64,000 nucleotides of DNA, taken from the NCBI GenBank assembly GCA_947493995.1, contig CANLTJ010000001.1, positions 124,001 to 188,000 of the forward strand. Reading direction: 5' to 3'. This DNA is from an uncultured Arachnia sp. (GTDB lineage: Bacteria; Actinomycetota; Actinomycetes; Propionibacteriales; Propionibacteriaceae). Made by a program: the position numbers and the translations under genes. Each line of letters starts with the position of its first letter. The first letter of the stretch is position 1. This document shows positions 8,371 to 18,372 of the stretch, piece after piece. Under the pieces are notes generated by a model. It did not search any database and was not told the origin of the DNA. It saw nothing but the letters and a program-made list of their open reading frames with translations.

Positions 8371-10020
8371 TCACTCAACGGTGATCGAGCTGAGATCCCA
8401 CTGGCTGAAGGGATTCATTCTCACATTGTCGACCCGGTTGGAGTACCCGTACTGCGTCTCCTGGTACCACAGCGGCATGGTCGGGAAGTCCTCCGCCAAC
8501 TGAGCTTCAGCCTCCTGGTACTTCTCATTCGCGAGTTCAGGCGTGGTCGCGGCGTCACCTTCGGCAAGCAGGGTCATGAACTCCTCGCTGGCGTAATCGG
8601 TGTCGTTCGACGATGCACCTGTGGCGTAGATGGGCGTCAGGAAGTTCTCGATGGAGGGGTAGTCCATCTGCCAGCCGCCGCGGAAGGCGCCTTCCAGCTC
8701 ACGCGACTGGACTTGGGTGCGCAGCGTGGAGAAGTCCGGAGTGGCGTTGACCTGGCAGTCCATGTCCAGATTGTTCCTCAGCTGGTTGCAGAACGCGTCC
8801 GCCCACAGCTGGTGACCACCGTCGGCGTTGATGGAGAGCTGGAAAATGCCCTCGTAGCCACCTGCCTCGTCATACAACCTCTGGGCTTCTTCAGGATTGA
8901 ATTCGCAGGCCTCGCCGCAGACATTCTCCTGGTATCCGTCGACAACTGGTGAGACCCATCCGGTGGCCGGCACACGCGCATTGTTGAAGATCTGTTCGGT
9001 GATCAGTTCCTTGTCAACAGCCATGGAGATGGCTTTGCGCATGTTCACATCTTCCAGTTGCGGATCCACGCTGGAGAACGACAGCACCTGGATGATGCCG
9101 GTTTCAGCCGTACCATTGCGGCCCTCCAACGCGTTCTGCCACGCGTCGCCGACGAGCTGGTCGGGGGGAATCAGATCCGTCAGGTCCAGGTTGTTGGCCA
9201 CAACGTCGTTGTAGGCCGCATTCGGGTCGTTGTAGATGCGGAATGTGACCCTGTCCACGTTGGGTACGTTCTCGCCGGAGTAGTCCTCAAACCTCTCGAG
9301 CACCATCTCTGTGGCGGTGTTCGCCACTACCTGGAAGGGACCCGCACCGATCGGCGACTCGCTGAAGGCGTCCTTGTCCTCAGCTTCGAGGAACGCATCG
9401 GGCTGAGGCACGAAGGTGGAGTACCCCAAGCGCACGGGAAGGTTTGAGATCGGCTCTGCGGTCCGGATGGTGAACGTGTAGTCGTCAACGACTTCCAGTC
9501 CACTCATTTCTTGGGCAGCCGGCTCGGTGGCGCAATCATCGTCGGCACACTGCAGGTCCGCGTAGCCCTCAATGGGCTCAAAGAAGTAGGCACCATTTTG
9601 TCCATTGGGGCCGTAGGCGGCCCAGTTCCAGGCGTCCACGAAGTTCCGGGCGAGGACTTCTGTTCCATCCTGGAACATGTACCCCTCTTGCAGGTTGACG
9701 GTGAAGGTCTGGTTGTCATCGGTCTCGATGGACTCGGCGATGTCCATCAGCGGCTCGGCCGTTTCGACGTCGTAGCGGATGAGCTTGGCGGTGAAGGCGT
9801 CGATCACGTTGCCGCCACACACCTCCGTGGTGGCGGAGCCGATGAGCGGGTTCTGGGGCGTACAACCACGGACGCTGATCTCGCCACCGGACGCCGTGGT
9901 GGCGTCTCCGGTCGCATCAGGGTCCGGGGTGTCAGCGGGATCGCTGTCGCCACCGCAGGCGGTAACAGCCAGCACTGCGGCACCGGCTGCAAGTGCCAGG
10001 AATCTGTGTGGGGCTCGCAT
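8371..10020 (-). CDS. Peptide ABC transporter substrate-binding lipoprotein, DppA type
   Basis: Extracellular solute-binding protein of family 5, 549 aa, which captures the peptide and delivers it to the permeases. The signal peptide ends in a lipobox (AVTAC, Cys22), so it is a membrane-anchored lipoprotein. An Asp- and Thr-rich linker follows. The family-5 fold is recognisable in YDVETAEPLMDIAESIE and in the region near NMRKAISMAVDKELI, a well conserved segment of these proteins. GGAG lies four bases before the ATG. It is the first gene of the dpp-like operon. The actual ligand (dipeptide, oligopeptide or other) is not determined by the sequence. Confidence 0.92.
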   Translation of the reverse strand: MRAPHRFLALAAGAAVLAVTACGGDSDPADTPDPDATGDATTASGGEISVRGCTPQNPLIGSATTEVCGGNVIDAFTAKLIRYDVETAEPLMDIAESIETDDNQTFTVNLQEGYMFQDGTEVLARNFVDAWNWAAYGPNGQNGAYFFEPIEGYADLQCADDDCATEPAAQEMSGLEVVDDYTFTIRTAEPISNLPVRLGYSTFVPQPDAFLEAEDKDAFSESPIGAGPFQVVANTATEMVLERFEDYSGENVPNVDRVTFRIYNDPNAAYNDVVANNLDLTDLIPPDQLVGDAWQNALEGRNGTAETGIIQVLSFSSVDPQLEDVNMRKAISMAVDKELITEQIFNNARVPATGWVSPVVDGYQENVCGEACEFNPEEAQRLYDEAGGYEGIFQLSINADGGHQLWADAFCNQLRNNLDMDCQVNATPDFSTLRTQVQSRELEGAFRGGWQMDYPSIENFLTPIYATGASSNDTDYASEEFMTLLAEGDAATTPELANEKYQEAEAQLAEDFPTMPLWYQETQYGYSNRVDNVRMNPFSQWDLSSITVE

Positions 10021-10348
10021 GAGTCTCCTACTTACGTGTTGAGGCCGCGCGGGGCGCGGCTCTGTGGATTAGGTCGTTTATACCCCCGATGAGTCCCCGA
10101 TGCCACATCATCGCTTCGTGTTTACCAACTCGTTACACCTCACTGCTCACGAAGAGAAGCTCTCATGGCCGACGCGTGAGGGGTCCATCCTTCCCTCACT
10201 CATCCTTTCAATCGGGCCGCGCACGAGGTCAATTGCTCAGACTGCGACAAGCCGCGAGGAGCGCGTGCCATACTGACGTTGTGGTCGCCCAGCATGTCCG
10301 GGCCCCACACTTGTTAGACCAGTCGGACTTGAGCGCGAGGAGGCGGTC
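10021..10348. promoter_or_regulatory. Divergent control region for peptide and nucleoside importers
   Basis: This 328-base gap separates two divergent transporter operons and has no gene. For the minus-strand operon, TATAAA near 10078-10083 is a plausible -10. A hairpin, GCCGCGC (10044-10050) with GCGCGGC (10054-10060) around a GGG loop, would lie in its leader. The plus-strand lipoprotein gene has a strong GAGGAGG six bases before its ATG. I could not identify a regulator site with confidence. Confidence 0.5.
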
Positions 10349-11440
10349 ATGCGACGGATGTGGGCCGTGGCTACGCTGTTGCTCGCTTCGGCGATGACGG
10401 TGGCCAGTTGTGCACCGGCTCCTGAGCGCCCTCCTTGGTACAACGAGGAAGACGCCATCGAGAGCCCGGTGAAGGCGTGCCTCGTCTCCGATCAGGCGGG
10501 GTTCTCTGACAAGTCGTTCAATCAGTCGGCCAAGGAAGGTCTCGACAGGGCTGTCGCCGAGCTGAACGTGCGCTCCGCAACCACGGAGTCATCGGGCCCG
10601 GGCGATTTTAAGCAGAACATCGACAACCTAATTGCCCAAAACTGCACCATTATCTTCGGCGTTGCCTTCACACTCAATGACGCAATTCGTCGGGCAGCAG
10701 AGGCCAATCCGGACATCAATTTCGTGCTCATCGACTCTCGTATCACCGCTGGGGATCCTCCCGAGGAAGTCGACCTGCCCAATGCCAAGGCGCTGGTGTT
10801 CAATACCGCCGAGGCTTCGCTCCTCGCTGGCTACCTGGCCGCCGGAATGTCTGAGACCGGTGTGGTGGGAACGTGGGGCGGAATGCAGATTCCACCGGTG
10901 GCATTGTTCATGGACGGATTCGCCGAAGGGGTAATGCGCTACAACGCCCAGAATGACGCCTCGGTTCGACTCATCGGCTGGAACAAGGACACCCAATCAG
11001 GGTCGTTTGCCGGGGGCTTCCAGGATCAGGCACGCGGCAATCAACTGACTCAGGGCATGATCTCGCAGGACGCGGACATCATCATGCCGGTGGGGGGCAA
11101 CGCCGGCAACGGGGCGCTCGCCGCAGCCCGCGCCCGCCCCGGGACAGCCATCGTGTGGGTGGACTTCGACGGCTACGAGACCACCGAGTTCGGCGACCTG
11201 ATCCTCACCTCTGTCGTCAAACTCGTCGGTCAAGCCGTCTATGACACGGTCGAAAGCGAGCTCGATGGCTCATTCACGTCTGAGGCATACATCGGCAACC
11301 TCGAGAACGGCAGCGTTGGGTTGGCGCCCTTCCATGAATTCGATGACGAAGTGCCCGACGAATTGCGGCAGGAACTGGACGAACTCAGGGCTGACGTCAT
11401 CGACGGCACTGTCACCATCGAGACGGTGAACCAGCCATGA
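10349..11440 (+). CDS. BMP family nucleoside-binding lipoprotein
   Basis: Substrate-binding lipoprotein of the basic membrane protein (BMP/Med) family, 363 aa. These bind purine nucleosides for ABC import. The signal peptide ends with a lipobox at Cys21 (TVASC). Family blocks include LVSDQAGFSDKSFNQSAKEGL near the start, FGVAFTLNDAIRRAAEANPDINFVLID in the middle, and VWVDFDGYET, which corresponds to the family's VDxDxY region. GAGGAGG precedes the ATG. It heads an operon with an ATPase, two permeases and purine nucleoside phosphorylase, which strongly supports nucleoside uptake. Confidence 0.92.
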   Translation: MRRMWAVATLLLASAMTVASCAPAPERPPWYNEEDAIESPVKACLVSDQAGFSDKSFNQSAKEGLDRAVAELNVRSATTESSGPGDFKQNIDNLIAQNCTIIFGVAFTLNDAIRRAAEANPDINFVLIDSRITAGDPPEEVDLPNAKALVFNTAEASLLAGYLAAGMSETGVVGTWGGMQIPPVALFMDGFAEGVMRYNAQNDASVRLIGWNKDTQSGSFAGGFQDQARGNQLTQGMISQDADIIMPVGGNAGNGALAAARARPGTAIVWVDFDGYETTEFGDLILTSVVKLVGQAVYDTVESELDGSFTSEAYIGNLENGSVGLAPFHEFDDEVPDELRQELDELRADVIDGTVTIETVNQP

Positions 11441-11468
11441 CGACATCTCGAGATGAGGTCCCCGTGCT

Positions 11469-12995
11469 ATGAAATTAGAGTTGCGTGGCATCACGAAACG
11501 GTTTGGCCCACTGACCGCGAACGACAGCATTGATCTGACCGTTGAGCCGGGACAGATCCACGCACTCCTCGGTGAGAACGGCGCCGGAAAATCCACCCTG
11601 ATGAACGTGCTGTACGGGCTCTACGAGCCCGACGAGGGCGAAATCTTGATTGACGGCGAGCCGGTGAAACTGAACGGCCCAGGCGACGCCGTCGCGGCCG
11701 GAATCGGCATGGTGCACCAGCACTTCATGCTCGTCCCCGTGTTCACGGTGGCCGAGTCCATGGTGCTCGGATACGAGCCCACATCCCGCTTCGGGCTGAT
11801 CAATCAAGATGTCGCCGCGTCACGGGTCCGAGAACTGTCCGACCGGTTCAGCTTCGACATCGATCCCGACGCCCTGATCCAGGATCTCGACGTGGGTGCC
11901 CAACAACGGGTTGAGATCATCAAGGCCCTCTCCCGGGAGGCCAAGGTCTTGATCCTCGATGAACCGACGGCGGTTCTCACACCGCAGGAGACGGACGAGC
12001 TGTTGAACATCATGCGGCAGCTGAAGGAGTCCGGTACGTCCATCGTCTTCATCACCCATAAACTCGGCGAAGTTCAAGCCATCGCCGATGAGATCACAGT
12101 GATTCGGCGTGGCAAGGTGGTGGGGCAGGCATCTCCCACCTCGACAAGGGCGGAGCTGGCCTCGCTCATGGTGGGGCGCGCCGTCGAACTCGGTGTTGAG
12201 AAGGAACCGGCCGCGGAGAGCAAGCCGGGGTTGGAGATCAGTGGCCTCACCATTCTGGACCCGGACGGCCGGGCCGTTGTCAACAACATCGATCTGTATG
12301 TGGACCGTGGTCAGATCCTGGCAATTGGTGGGGTGCAGGGTAACGGACAGACCGAGTTGGCTGAAGCCATTCTGGGCACGCGGACACCAGCCGCTGGCAC
12401 GATGACACTTGACGGCGAGAACTTGTTGGATCAAACAGTCAAGCAGCGTCTACACTCTGGGCTCGGCTTCGTTCCGGAGGACCGGCAGACCGACGGCATG
12501 ATTGGCAGCTTCACGATTGCCGACAACATGGTGCTTGACCTCTACGACGTGGAGCCCTACGCCAAGGGGCCGTCGCTTCGCCCGAACGTGATCCTTGAAA
12601 ATGCGGCCGAGTTGCGCGACGAATTCGACGTGCGCGTCACCACGGTCAAGGATCCGATCTCAACCCTGTCGGGAGGCAACGCACAAAAGGCCATCCTGGC
12701 CCGAGCCATGAACCGCGACCTGAGGCTGTTGGTGGTCTCCCAACCCACCCGCGGCGTCGATGTCGGGTCTGTCGAGTTCATCTACAAACGAATGGTCGCA
12801 GAACGGGACAAGGGGATCCCGATCATCGTGATCTCCAGCGAACTCGACGAGGTGGAGGCGTTGGCCGACCAGATCGCCATCATGTATCGCGGCGGCATCG
12901 TCGGTGTGGTCCCGCAGGGCACGCCCCGCGACGAACTGGGCCTGATGATGGCGGGAGTCTCCCGGGATGACGCCACAGGAGACACGCATGAGTGA
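11469..12995 (+). CDS. Nucleoside ABC transporter, duplicated ATP-binding protein
   Basis: A 508 aa ATPase with two fused ABC cassettes, as in sugar and nucleoside importers of the CUT2/NupO type. The first has Walker A GENGAGKST (residues 35-43), signature region DVGAQQRVEIIKAL and Walker B LILDEPTAVLTP. The second has a degenerate Walker A (GGVQGNGQTEL) and the signature LSGGNAQKAILARA, the usual asymmetry in this family. It powers import through the two permeases that follow. Its stop lies eight bases inside the next gene. Confidence 0.93.
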   Translation: MKLELRGITKRFGPLTANDSIDLTVEPGQIHALLGENGAGKSTLMNVLYGLYEPDEGEILIDGEPVKLNGPGDAVAAGIGMVHQHFMLVPVFTVAESMVLGYEPTSRFGLINQDVAASRVRELSDRFSFDIDPDALIQDLDVGAQQRVEIIKALSREAKVLILDEPTAVLTPQETDELLNIMRQLKESGTSIVFITHKLGEVQAIADEITVIRRGKVVGQASPTSTRAELASLMVGRAVELGVEKEPAAESKPGLEISGLTILDPDGRAVVNNIDLYVDRGQILAIGGVQGNGQTELAEAILGTRTPAAGTMTLDGENLLDQTVKQRLHSGLGFVPEDRQTDGMIGSFTIADNMVLDLYDVEPYAKGPSLRPNVILENAAELRDEFDVRVTTVKDPISTLSGGNAQKAILARAMNRDLRLLVVSQPTRGVDVGSVEFIYKRMVAERDKGIPIIVISSELDEVEALADQIAIMYRGGIVGVVPQGTPRDELGLMMAGVSRDDATGDTHE

Positions 12996-14235
12996 CACGA
13001 CAGCCACCGGGCACACCCGCCAGGACCCGCCTCGAGGTGGCACCGTACTGCGCGACATCATGGCCTCCTCCGGCATGCTCATCGCCTTGGCCGTCCTACT
13101 CGCCTTGATCATCGGGGCCCTACTGGTCACACTGTTCGACCCCGTCTTTCGCTACACCATGACGTATTTCTTCTCGCGACCGAGCGACGCGTTCACCGCC
13201 GCTGGAATGGCTGCCAGCGGCTACTTCACGTCGCTGTTCCGTGGCGCGATCTTCGACTACGACGCGGCGACATTCGCGCGAGCCATGCGGCCTCTGACCG
13301 AAACGCTGACCAACGCCATCCCGCTGATCATCGCTGGGCTGGCTGTCGGTCTTGGATTCCGGGGCGGTCTGTTCAACATCGGCGCCCAGGGGCAGTTCAT
13401 CGTCGGTGCAATCGCGGCGGGATGGGTCGGCTTCGCGGTGCCACTGCCACCTGGCCTCCACCTGATCGCAGCCATCGTCGCCGCCATCGCTGCCGGCGCC
13501 ATCTGGGGTGGAATCGTCGGTGTGCTGAAGGCCAAGGTGAACGCTAACGAGGTCATCGTGACGATCATGCTCAACTCGATCGCCCTGTATCTTCTACTGT
13601 TTCTGTTGAAGACCCCAGCGTTCATCGGTGACGGTTTTGCCGGTAAATCCCTCGACGTCACCCCGGGCGCCGCGCTGCCACCCATGATCAGCCCCATCTA
13701 TCGGCTGCACTGGGGTTTCGTGATAGCGATTCTGGCCACGATTGCGGTCTGGTGGGTACTGGAGCGCTCGACGTTCGGCTTCGAACTCAAGGCCGTCGGA
13801 GCCAACCCCGCCGCGGCCAATGCCTCTGGCATGTCCGTGCCGAGCGTCATTGTCATCACCATGCTGATTTCGGGTGGCTTGGCAGGCTTGGCCGCAACAG
13901 GCCCCACCCTCGGCAGCGAGCAGTTCTTGACTTCGGGCATTGCGGCCAACTATGGCTTCGACGCCATTACCGTCGCGCTGCTCGGCCGCTCGCGACCGCT
14001 CGGAACGTTTTTTGCAGGTCTGTTGTTCGGCGCCCTCAACGCGGGCGGCTCACTCATGCAGGCCGCCTCGGCCATCCCCATTGACATCGTGCAAGTCGCA
14101 CAGGCGGTCATCGTCCTCCTGATCGCCGCACCGCCGCTGGTGCGCGCGATCTTCCGGTTGCCCAATCCGATCGACAAACGTGTGCTGGACCGACCGGTCG
14201 CCGTGTCCCCCGCCGCGGAAGGTGCGCAGTCATGA
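12988..14235 (+). CDS. Nucleoside ABC transporter permease, first subunit
   Basis: Membrane protein of the BPD_transp_2 family (NupP-like), about 415 aa and largely hydrophobic. The conserved family signature LGFRGGLFNIGAQGQFIVGAIAA is visible near residue 125, and a cytoplasmic loop ELKAVGANPAAANASGMSV, typical of these permeases, near residue 265. I chose the ATG at 12988, which has AGGAG seven bases upstream and overlaps the ATPase stop by 8 bases; an upstream ATG at 12967 is less likely. The gene ends in a 4-base overlap with the second permease. Confidence 0.91.
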   Translation: MSDTTATGHTRQDPPRGGTVLRDIMASSGMLIALAVLLALIIGALLVTLFDPVFRYTMTYFFSRPSDAFTAAGMAASGYFTSLFRGAIFDYDAATFARAMRPLTETLTNAIPLIIAGLAVGLGFRGGLFNIGAQGQFIVGAIAAGWVGFAVPLPPGLHLIAAIVAAIAAGAIWGGIVGVLKAKVNANEVIVTIMLNSIALYLLLFLLKTPAFIGDGFAGKSLDVTPGAALPPMISPIYRLHWGFVIAILATIAVWWVLERSTFGFELKAVGANPAAANASGMSVPSVIVITMLISGGLAGLAATGPTLGSEQFLTSGIAANYGFDAITVALLGRSRPLGTFFAGLLFGALNAGGSLMQAASAIPIDIVQVAQAVIVLLIAAPPLVRAIFRLPNPIDKRVLDRPVAVSPAAEGAQS

Positions 14236-15509
14236 CCGTCCAGACCCCCGCTTCTGACGCGGTCAGCGAGACCGATGTCGCGGCACCAATCTCCTGGAAA
14301 TGGCCAATCGTTGCGGCATTGATGTCGATTGCCACGCTGCTGCTGGCCATCGGCTCGGCGGGCGATGCCACCTACTCGATGCAGGGCGCAACGAGCTGGT
14401 TCACCATTCCCGACGTGACGGTGCCTGCGGGGATCACCAACGCTGTGCTGACGGTGATTGCGTTTGCAGCCACCGGTTACGCAGTCCTCCAGAGACTGCG
14501 GAAACAGAAGGTCTCCACGTGGCCGGTAGTCGTCGCTGGTCTGGCCTTGGTCTTCGTATTTCTGAGCTGGGCTGTCGCCGGAAGCGAAGCCGCCTCGATT
14601 CCCGTCATGCGTCTGCTCACCGGCGCCCTCGCCTTCGCAGTCCCTCTTGCGTTCGGCGCCTTGTCCGCCGTCGTGTGTGAGCGATCCGGCGTGATCAACA
14701 TCGCCATCGAGGGGCAGATGATCGCCGGGGCGTTCGCGGCGGTGATCGCTGCCTCGGCCGTCGGTAGCGCTTGGCTTGGACTGCTGACAGCGCCCCTGGC
14801 GGGCGTCGGCGTCGCCGCCCTGCTGGGGCTGTTTGCCATCAAGTACCGGGTGGACAACATCATCGTGGGTGTCGTACTCAACATGTTGGCGATTGGCCTG
14901 ACGTCGTTCCTGTTCTCCGTGCTCTTCTCGGGCTCCGGGGCAAGCCTCAACCAACCCCTCTCGTTGCCGACGCTGCGCATCCCGTTGCTCGCGGGGATTC
15001 CGGTGATCGGACCGGTCATGTTCGATCAGTCGATCCTGGTCTACCTCGTCTATGTGCTGATCGTGGTGCTTCACGTCCAGCTCTTCAGGTCGCGGTGGGG
15101 GCTGCACACGCGATCGGTTGGCGAGCATCCCAAAGCCGCCGACACCGTCGGCATCAAGGTCAACGCCTTACGGTGGCGCAACGTGCTGCTCGGTGGCGCA
15201 ATGGCGGGGATGGGGGGTGCCATGTTCACCATCGGTATGGGGCTGGCGTTCAGCAAGAACATGGTTGCTGGAAACGGCTACATCGCACTCGCAGCAATGA
15301 TCCTTGGCGGGTGGCGTCCATTCGGCGCCGCAGCCGCTGCCCTGTTGTTCGGCTTCGCCACCAACCTGGGTTTCATCATCCAAACCGTCGATGCTCCGAT
15401 CCCCACCGAAGTGGTCCTGATGATCCCCTACATTGTCACAATTCTGGCAGTGGGCGGATTCGTCAAGTCCGTGGTGGCACCAGCTGGCATCGGCAAACCC
15501 TATCCGTGA
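14232..15509 (+). CDS. Nucleoside ABC transporter permease, second subunit
   Basis: Second BPD_transp_2 permease (NupQ-like), 425 aa. It has the matching family block ERSGVINIAIEGQMIAGAFAA and, in the C-terminal half, a loop RSVGEHPKAADTVGIKVNALRWRNV. An N-terminal extension of about 140 residues with three extra membrane segments precedes the family core; this is longer than usual for the subunit. Its ATG overlaps the previous stop (ATGA). Together with the first permease it forms the translocation pore. Confidence 0.91.
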   Translation: MTVQTPASDAVSETDVAAPISWKWPIVAALMSIATLLLAIGSAGDATYSMQGATSWFTIPDVTVPAGITNAVLTVIAFAATGYAVLQRLRKQKVSTWPVVVAGLALVFVFLSWAVAGSEAASIPVMRLLTGALAFAVPLAFGALSAVVCERSGVINIAIEGQMIAGAFAAVIAASAVGSAWLGLLTAPLAGVGVAALLGLFAIKYRVDNIIVGVVLNMLAIGLTSFLFSVLFSGSGASLNQPLSLPTLRIPLLAGIPVIGPVMFDQSILVYLVYVLIVVLHVQLFRSRWGLHTRSVGEHPKAADTVGIKVNALRWRNVLLGGAMAGMGGAMFTIGMGLAFSKNMVAGNGYIALAAMILGGWRPFGAAAAALLFGFATNLGFIIQTVDAPIPTEVVLMIPYIVTILAVGGFVKSVVAPAGIGKPYP

Positions 15510-15537
15510 CGAGTCACGCCCTCGAAAGGAGCCAGTT

Positions 15538-16251
15538 ATGGCTACACCGCACATCAATGCAGAGTCCGGAGATTTCGCTCCCGCAGTGATCTTTCCGGGC
15601 GATCCTAAGCGTGCCCGGCGGATCGCGGAGATACTTATGGGTGACGCAAGGCAGGTCACCGACGTCCGCGGCATCGAGGGCTTCACAGGCACCGTCGACG
15701 GTCATCCGCTCTCTGTCATGGCCTCCGGGATGGGAATGCCATCGGCCGTGATTTACGCCACCGAATTGTTCCAGGTCTACGACGTGCAGCGCATCATCCG
15801 TGTGGGCACTGCCGGCGCAATCCCGGAACACGTGCAGGTGGGTGACGTGATCGTCGCCGTCGGAGCACACACCCAGTCCAACATGAACGAGTTGCGGCTG
15901 CCCGGTCTCCACTTCTCGGCGGTAGCCAGCCACCACCTTGCCGCTGCCGCAGTCAGCGCCGCAGCCGATCTGGACGCCACCGTGCACGCCGGCACCATCG
16001 TGTGCCAGGACCACTTCTACCTCGCTGGTCCCCCCGGTCAGCTGGAGCAACTCGCCCGATACAACGTGCTGGGGGTGGACATGGAGTCAGCCGGCATCTA
16101 TGGCGCAGCCGCTGAGTTCGGCCGCGAAGCACTCACGGTGCTCACGGTCACCGATCACCTGCTCGACCACAGCCGCAACATGAACGTCGAAGATCGCGAA
16201 ACCCGGTTCCAGGACTCCCTCAAGCTGGCAGTAGCGGCCGCATTGTCGTGA
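15538..16251 (+). CDS. deoD: Purine nucleoside phosphorylase, DeoD type
   Basis: Phosphorolyses purine (deoxy)nucleosides to base and (deoxy)ribose-1-phosphate. The 237 aa protein closely follows hexameric DeoD: MATPHINAESGDFAP at the start, PGDPKRAR for phosphate binding, RVGTAGAI, the substrate block VDMESAGIYGAAAEFG, and VTDHLL with the catalytic aspartate. AAGGAG lies upstream of the chosen ATG; an in-frame extension back to 15433 overlaps the permease and is not used. Placement right after a nucleoside importer means imported purine nucleosides can be cleaved at once. It converges with leuD, with nine bases between them. Confidence 0.94.
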   Translation: MATPHINAESGDFAPAVIFPGDPKRARRIAEILMGDARQVTDVRGIEGFTGTVDGHPLSVMASGMGMPSAVIYATELFQVYDVQRIIRVGTAGAIPEHVQVGDVIVAVGAHTQSNMNELRLPGLHFSAVASHHLAAAAVSAAADLDATVHAGTIVCQDHFYLAGPPGQLEQLARYNVLGVDMESAGIYGAAAEFGREALTVLTVTDHLLDHSRNMNVEDRETRFQDSLKLAVAAALS

Positions 16252-16260
16252 CAGGGATCG

Positions 16261-16866
16261 TCACACAGCGACCCGTACGGGGAGTGTTTTCGGCTTGAAA
16301 CTCGGGCGTGTGGCCTCGTAGTCCGCGATGTCATCGGCGTGCAGGAGCGTGGAGGAGATGTCGTCGAGCCCCTGCAGGAGCCGCCCACGGGTGTGATCGT
16401 CGATCATGAACGGGTACACCGCATCCCCCACCGCGATGGTGCGGTCCTTCAGATTCACCGTGAGCTGCTCCTCGGGACGGTTCTCGACGGCATCCCAGAG
16501 CTGTTCCACGACGTCCTCGTCCACAACGGCCACCAGCAGTCCCGCTTTGCCGGCATTGGAGCGGAAAATGTCACCGAATCGCGAGCCGATGACCACCCTG
16601 AATCCATAGTTCTGCAGCGCCCACACAGCGTGCTCACGCGAGGATCCCGTCCCGAAGTCGGGGCCGGGGATCAGGATGCTGCCGTGTTTCCACGGCTCAC
16701 GGTTCAGGACGAAGTCCGGATCCTTGCGCCAGGCGGAGAACAGCCCGTCCTCAAAACCGGTTCGAGTGATGCGCTTGAGGTAGACGGCAGGGATGATCTG
16801 ATCGGTGTCCACGTTGGAACGCCGCAGCGGTACGCCGATGCCGGTGTGTGTGATGAAGGGTTCCAT
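16261..16866 (-). CDS. leuD: 3-isopropylmalate dehydratase small subunit
   Basis: Small subunit of isopropylmalate isomerase, 201 aa, the normal length. It contributes the swivelling domain that completes the aconitase-like active site with LeuC. Family blocks are [51 protein letters not shown] and [17 protein letters not shown]. In leucine synthesis the enzyme converts 2- to 3-isopropylmalate; the same pair can process citramalate in the isoleucine route started by CimA, encoded at 26-27.6 kb. It starts three bases after the leuC stop. Confidence 0.95.
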   Translation of the reverse strand: MEPFITHTGIGVPLRRSNVDTDQIIPAVYLKRITRTGFEDGLFSAWRKDPDFVLNREPWKHGSILIPGPDFGTGSSREHAVWALQNYGFRVVIGSRFGDIFRSNAGKAGLLVAVVDEDVVEQLWDAVENRPEEQLTVNLKDRTIAVGDAVYPFMIDDHTRGRLLQGLDDISSTLLHADDIADYEATRPSFKPKTLPVRVAV

Positions 16867-16869
16867 GGA

Positions 16870-18276
16870 TCAGGCTCCGATCAGGTCGGCTGGTGTGCTC
16901 AGGTGGCCGGTGATGGCGGTGGCTGCCGCGACGGCGGGCGAGACGAGGTGGGTGAGACCGCCCTTGCCCTGTCGGCCCTCGAAGTTGCGGTTGGAAGTGG
17001 AGGCTGCGCGTTCCCCCGGAGCCAGCTGGTCCGGGTTCATTCCGAGGCACATGGAACAGCCGGCTGCCCGCCACTCGGCACCGGCATCGAGAAACACTTT
17101 GTCCAAGCCTTCTGTCTCCGCCTGCAGCCGTACCCGTGCGGAGCCGGGAACCACGAGCATCCGCAGCGAGTCGGCGATGCGCCTGCCCCTGATGACAGAG
17201 GCCGCCAACCGCAGATCCTCGATGCGGCCGTTTGTGCAGGAACCCAGAAATACGGTGTCGACGGTGATGTCGCGCATTCGCATGCCCGGAGTCAGTTGCA
17301 TGTACTCCAGAGATCGGGCGGCGGTGGAACGCTCGACGTCGGAGCTGAAGTCCTCAGGTGCCGGTACCGTCCCTCCCAGCGGGACACCCTGGGCGGGGTT
17401 GGTGCCCCACGTCACGAAGGGCGTCATTGTGGTGGCATCGAGGTCAACCTCCACGTCGAAGTGCGCGTCGTCATCGCTGCGCAGGGTGCTCCAGTACTCG
17501 ACGGCAGCGTCCCACTCCTCGCCCTGCGGCGCATGGGGACGTCCGCGGAGATACTCGAAGGTCTTCTCGTCCGGGGCCATCATGCCCGCCTTGGCGCCCC
17601 ACTCGATGGACATGTTGCAGATGGTCATCCGCCCCTCCATGGAGAGGGACTCGATGGTGGATCCGCGGTACTCGACGATGTATCCCTGGCCGCCACCGGT
17701 GCCCACCTTTGCGATCAGCGTCAGCACCAGATCCTTGGCGCTGACTCCTTCGGGCAGCTCACCGTCGACATTGACTGCCATCATCTTCGGCTTGTGCTGT
17801 GGCAGCGTCTGCGTCGCGAGCACGTGCTCGACTTCGCTGGTTCCAATCCCGAATGCGATGGCGCCGAACGCGCCGTGCGTAGCGGTGTGGGAGTCACCGC
17901 AGACAATCGTCATGCCCGGCTGCGTGACGCCCAACTGGGGCCCGATGATGTGGACAATCCCTTGGTCGAGGTCCCCCAAGGAATGGATACGGATGCCAAA
18001 ATCCTCCGCATTCCTGCGGAGTGTATCCACCTGGATGCGCGACACCGGATCCGCAATGGGCCGATTGATATTCAGGGTCGGGGTGTTGTGGTCCTCTGTC
18101 GCCAGCGTCAGGTCCGGCCGACGCACCGAGCGCCCGTTCATCCGTAGGCCTTCGAACGCCTGCGGGCTTGTGACCTCGTGCACCAGATGCAGATCGATGT
18201 AGAGCAGGTCCGGTTCCTCTGCGGCTGAACGCACGACGTGTGCATCCCACACCTTCTCCGCCAGGGTCTTGCCCAT
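16870..18276 (-). CDS. leuC: 3-isopropylmalate dehydratase large subunit
   Basis: Large, [4Fe-4S]-containing subunit of isopropylmalate isomerase, 468 aa. It has the LeuC start [15 protein letters not shown], the block [21 protein letters not shown], and the cluster cysteines in [13 protein letters not shown] and [26 protein letters not shown] stretch lies upstream of the ATG. It is transcribed divergently from the IclR-family regulator, a standard actinobacterial arrangement in which that regulator controls leuCD. Confidence 0.96.
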   Translation of the reverse strand: MGKTLAEKVWDAHVVRSAAEEPDLLYIDLHLVHEVTSPQAFEGLRMNGRSVRRPDLTLATEDHNTPTLNINRPIADPVSRIQVDTLRRNAEDFGIRIHSLGDLDQGIVHIIGPQLGVTQPGMTIVCGDSHTATHGAFGAIAFGIGTSEVEHVLATQTLPQHKPKMMAVNVDGELPEGVSAKDLVLTLIAKVGTGGGQGYIVEYRGSTIESLSMEGRMTICNMSIEWGAKAGMMAPDEKTFEYLRGRPHAPQGEEWDAAVEYWSTLRSDDDAHFDVEVDLDATTMTPFVTWGTNPAQGVPLGGTVPAPEDFSSDVERSTAARSLEYMQLTPGMRMRDITVDTVFLGSCTNGRIEDLRLAASVIRGRRIADSLRMLVVPGSARVRLQAETEGLDKVFLDAGAEWRAAGCSMCLGMNPDQLAPGERAASTSNRNFEGRQGKGGLTHLVSPAVAAATAITGHLSTPADLIGA

Positions 18277-18336
18277 GTGTCCTCACTCCTCCATAGCGCG
18301 AATCTGAACGCTATCCCCGAGCAAGTCATCTGACCA

Positions 18337-18372
18337 TTGCGCGTCCAGCATTCGAGATGATAATCTCGCAAT
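18337..18372 (+). promoter_or_regulatory. Leaderless promoter with overlapping palindrome for the IclR gene
   Basis: TTGCGC at 18337-18342 and GATAAT at 18359-18364, 16 bases apart, form a good promoter whose start would fall at or next to the ATG at 18373; there is no ribosome-binding site. A dyad CGAGAT-GATA-ATCTCG (18353-18368) covers the -10 element. Its position suits autorepression by the IclR-type regulator and could also affect the divergent leuC promoter. Confidence 0.55.

Noticed and set aside
7168..8952. 594-codon plus-strand frame across the peptide permease genes
   Set aside because: Antisense shadow of the dppA- and dppB-type genes; composition dominated by His, Gln and Glu as expected from high-GC reverse reading.
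16339..18147. 602-codon plus-strand frame opposite leuC/leuD
   Set aside because: Antisense to two intact conserved genes; its translation is histidine- and glycine-rich shadow sequence without a domain.
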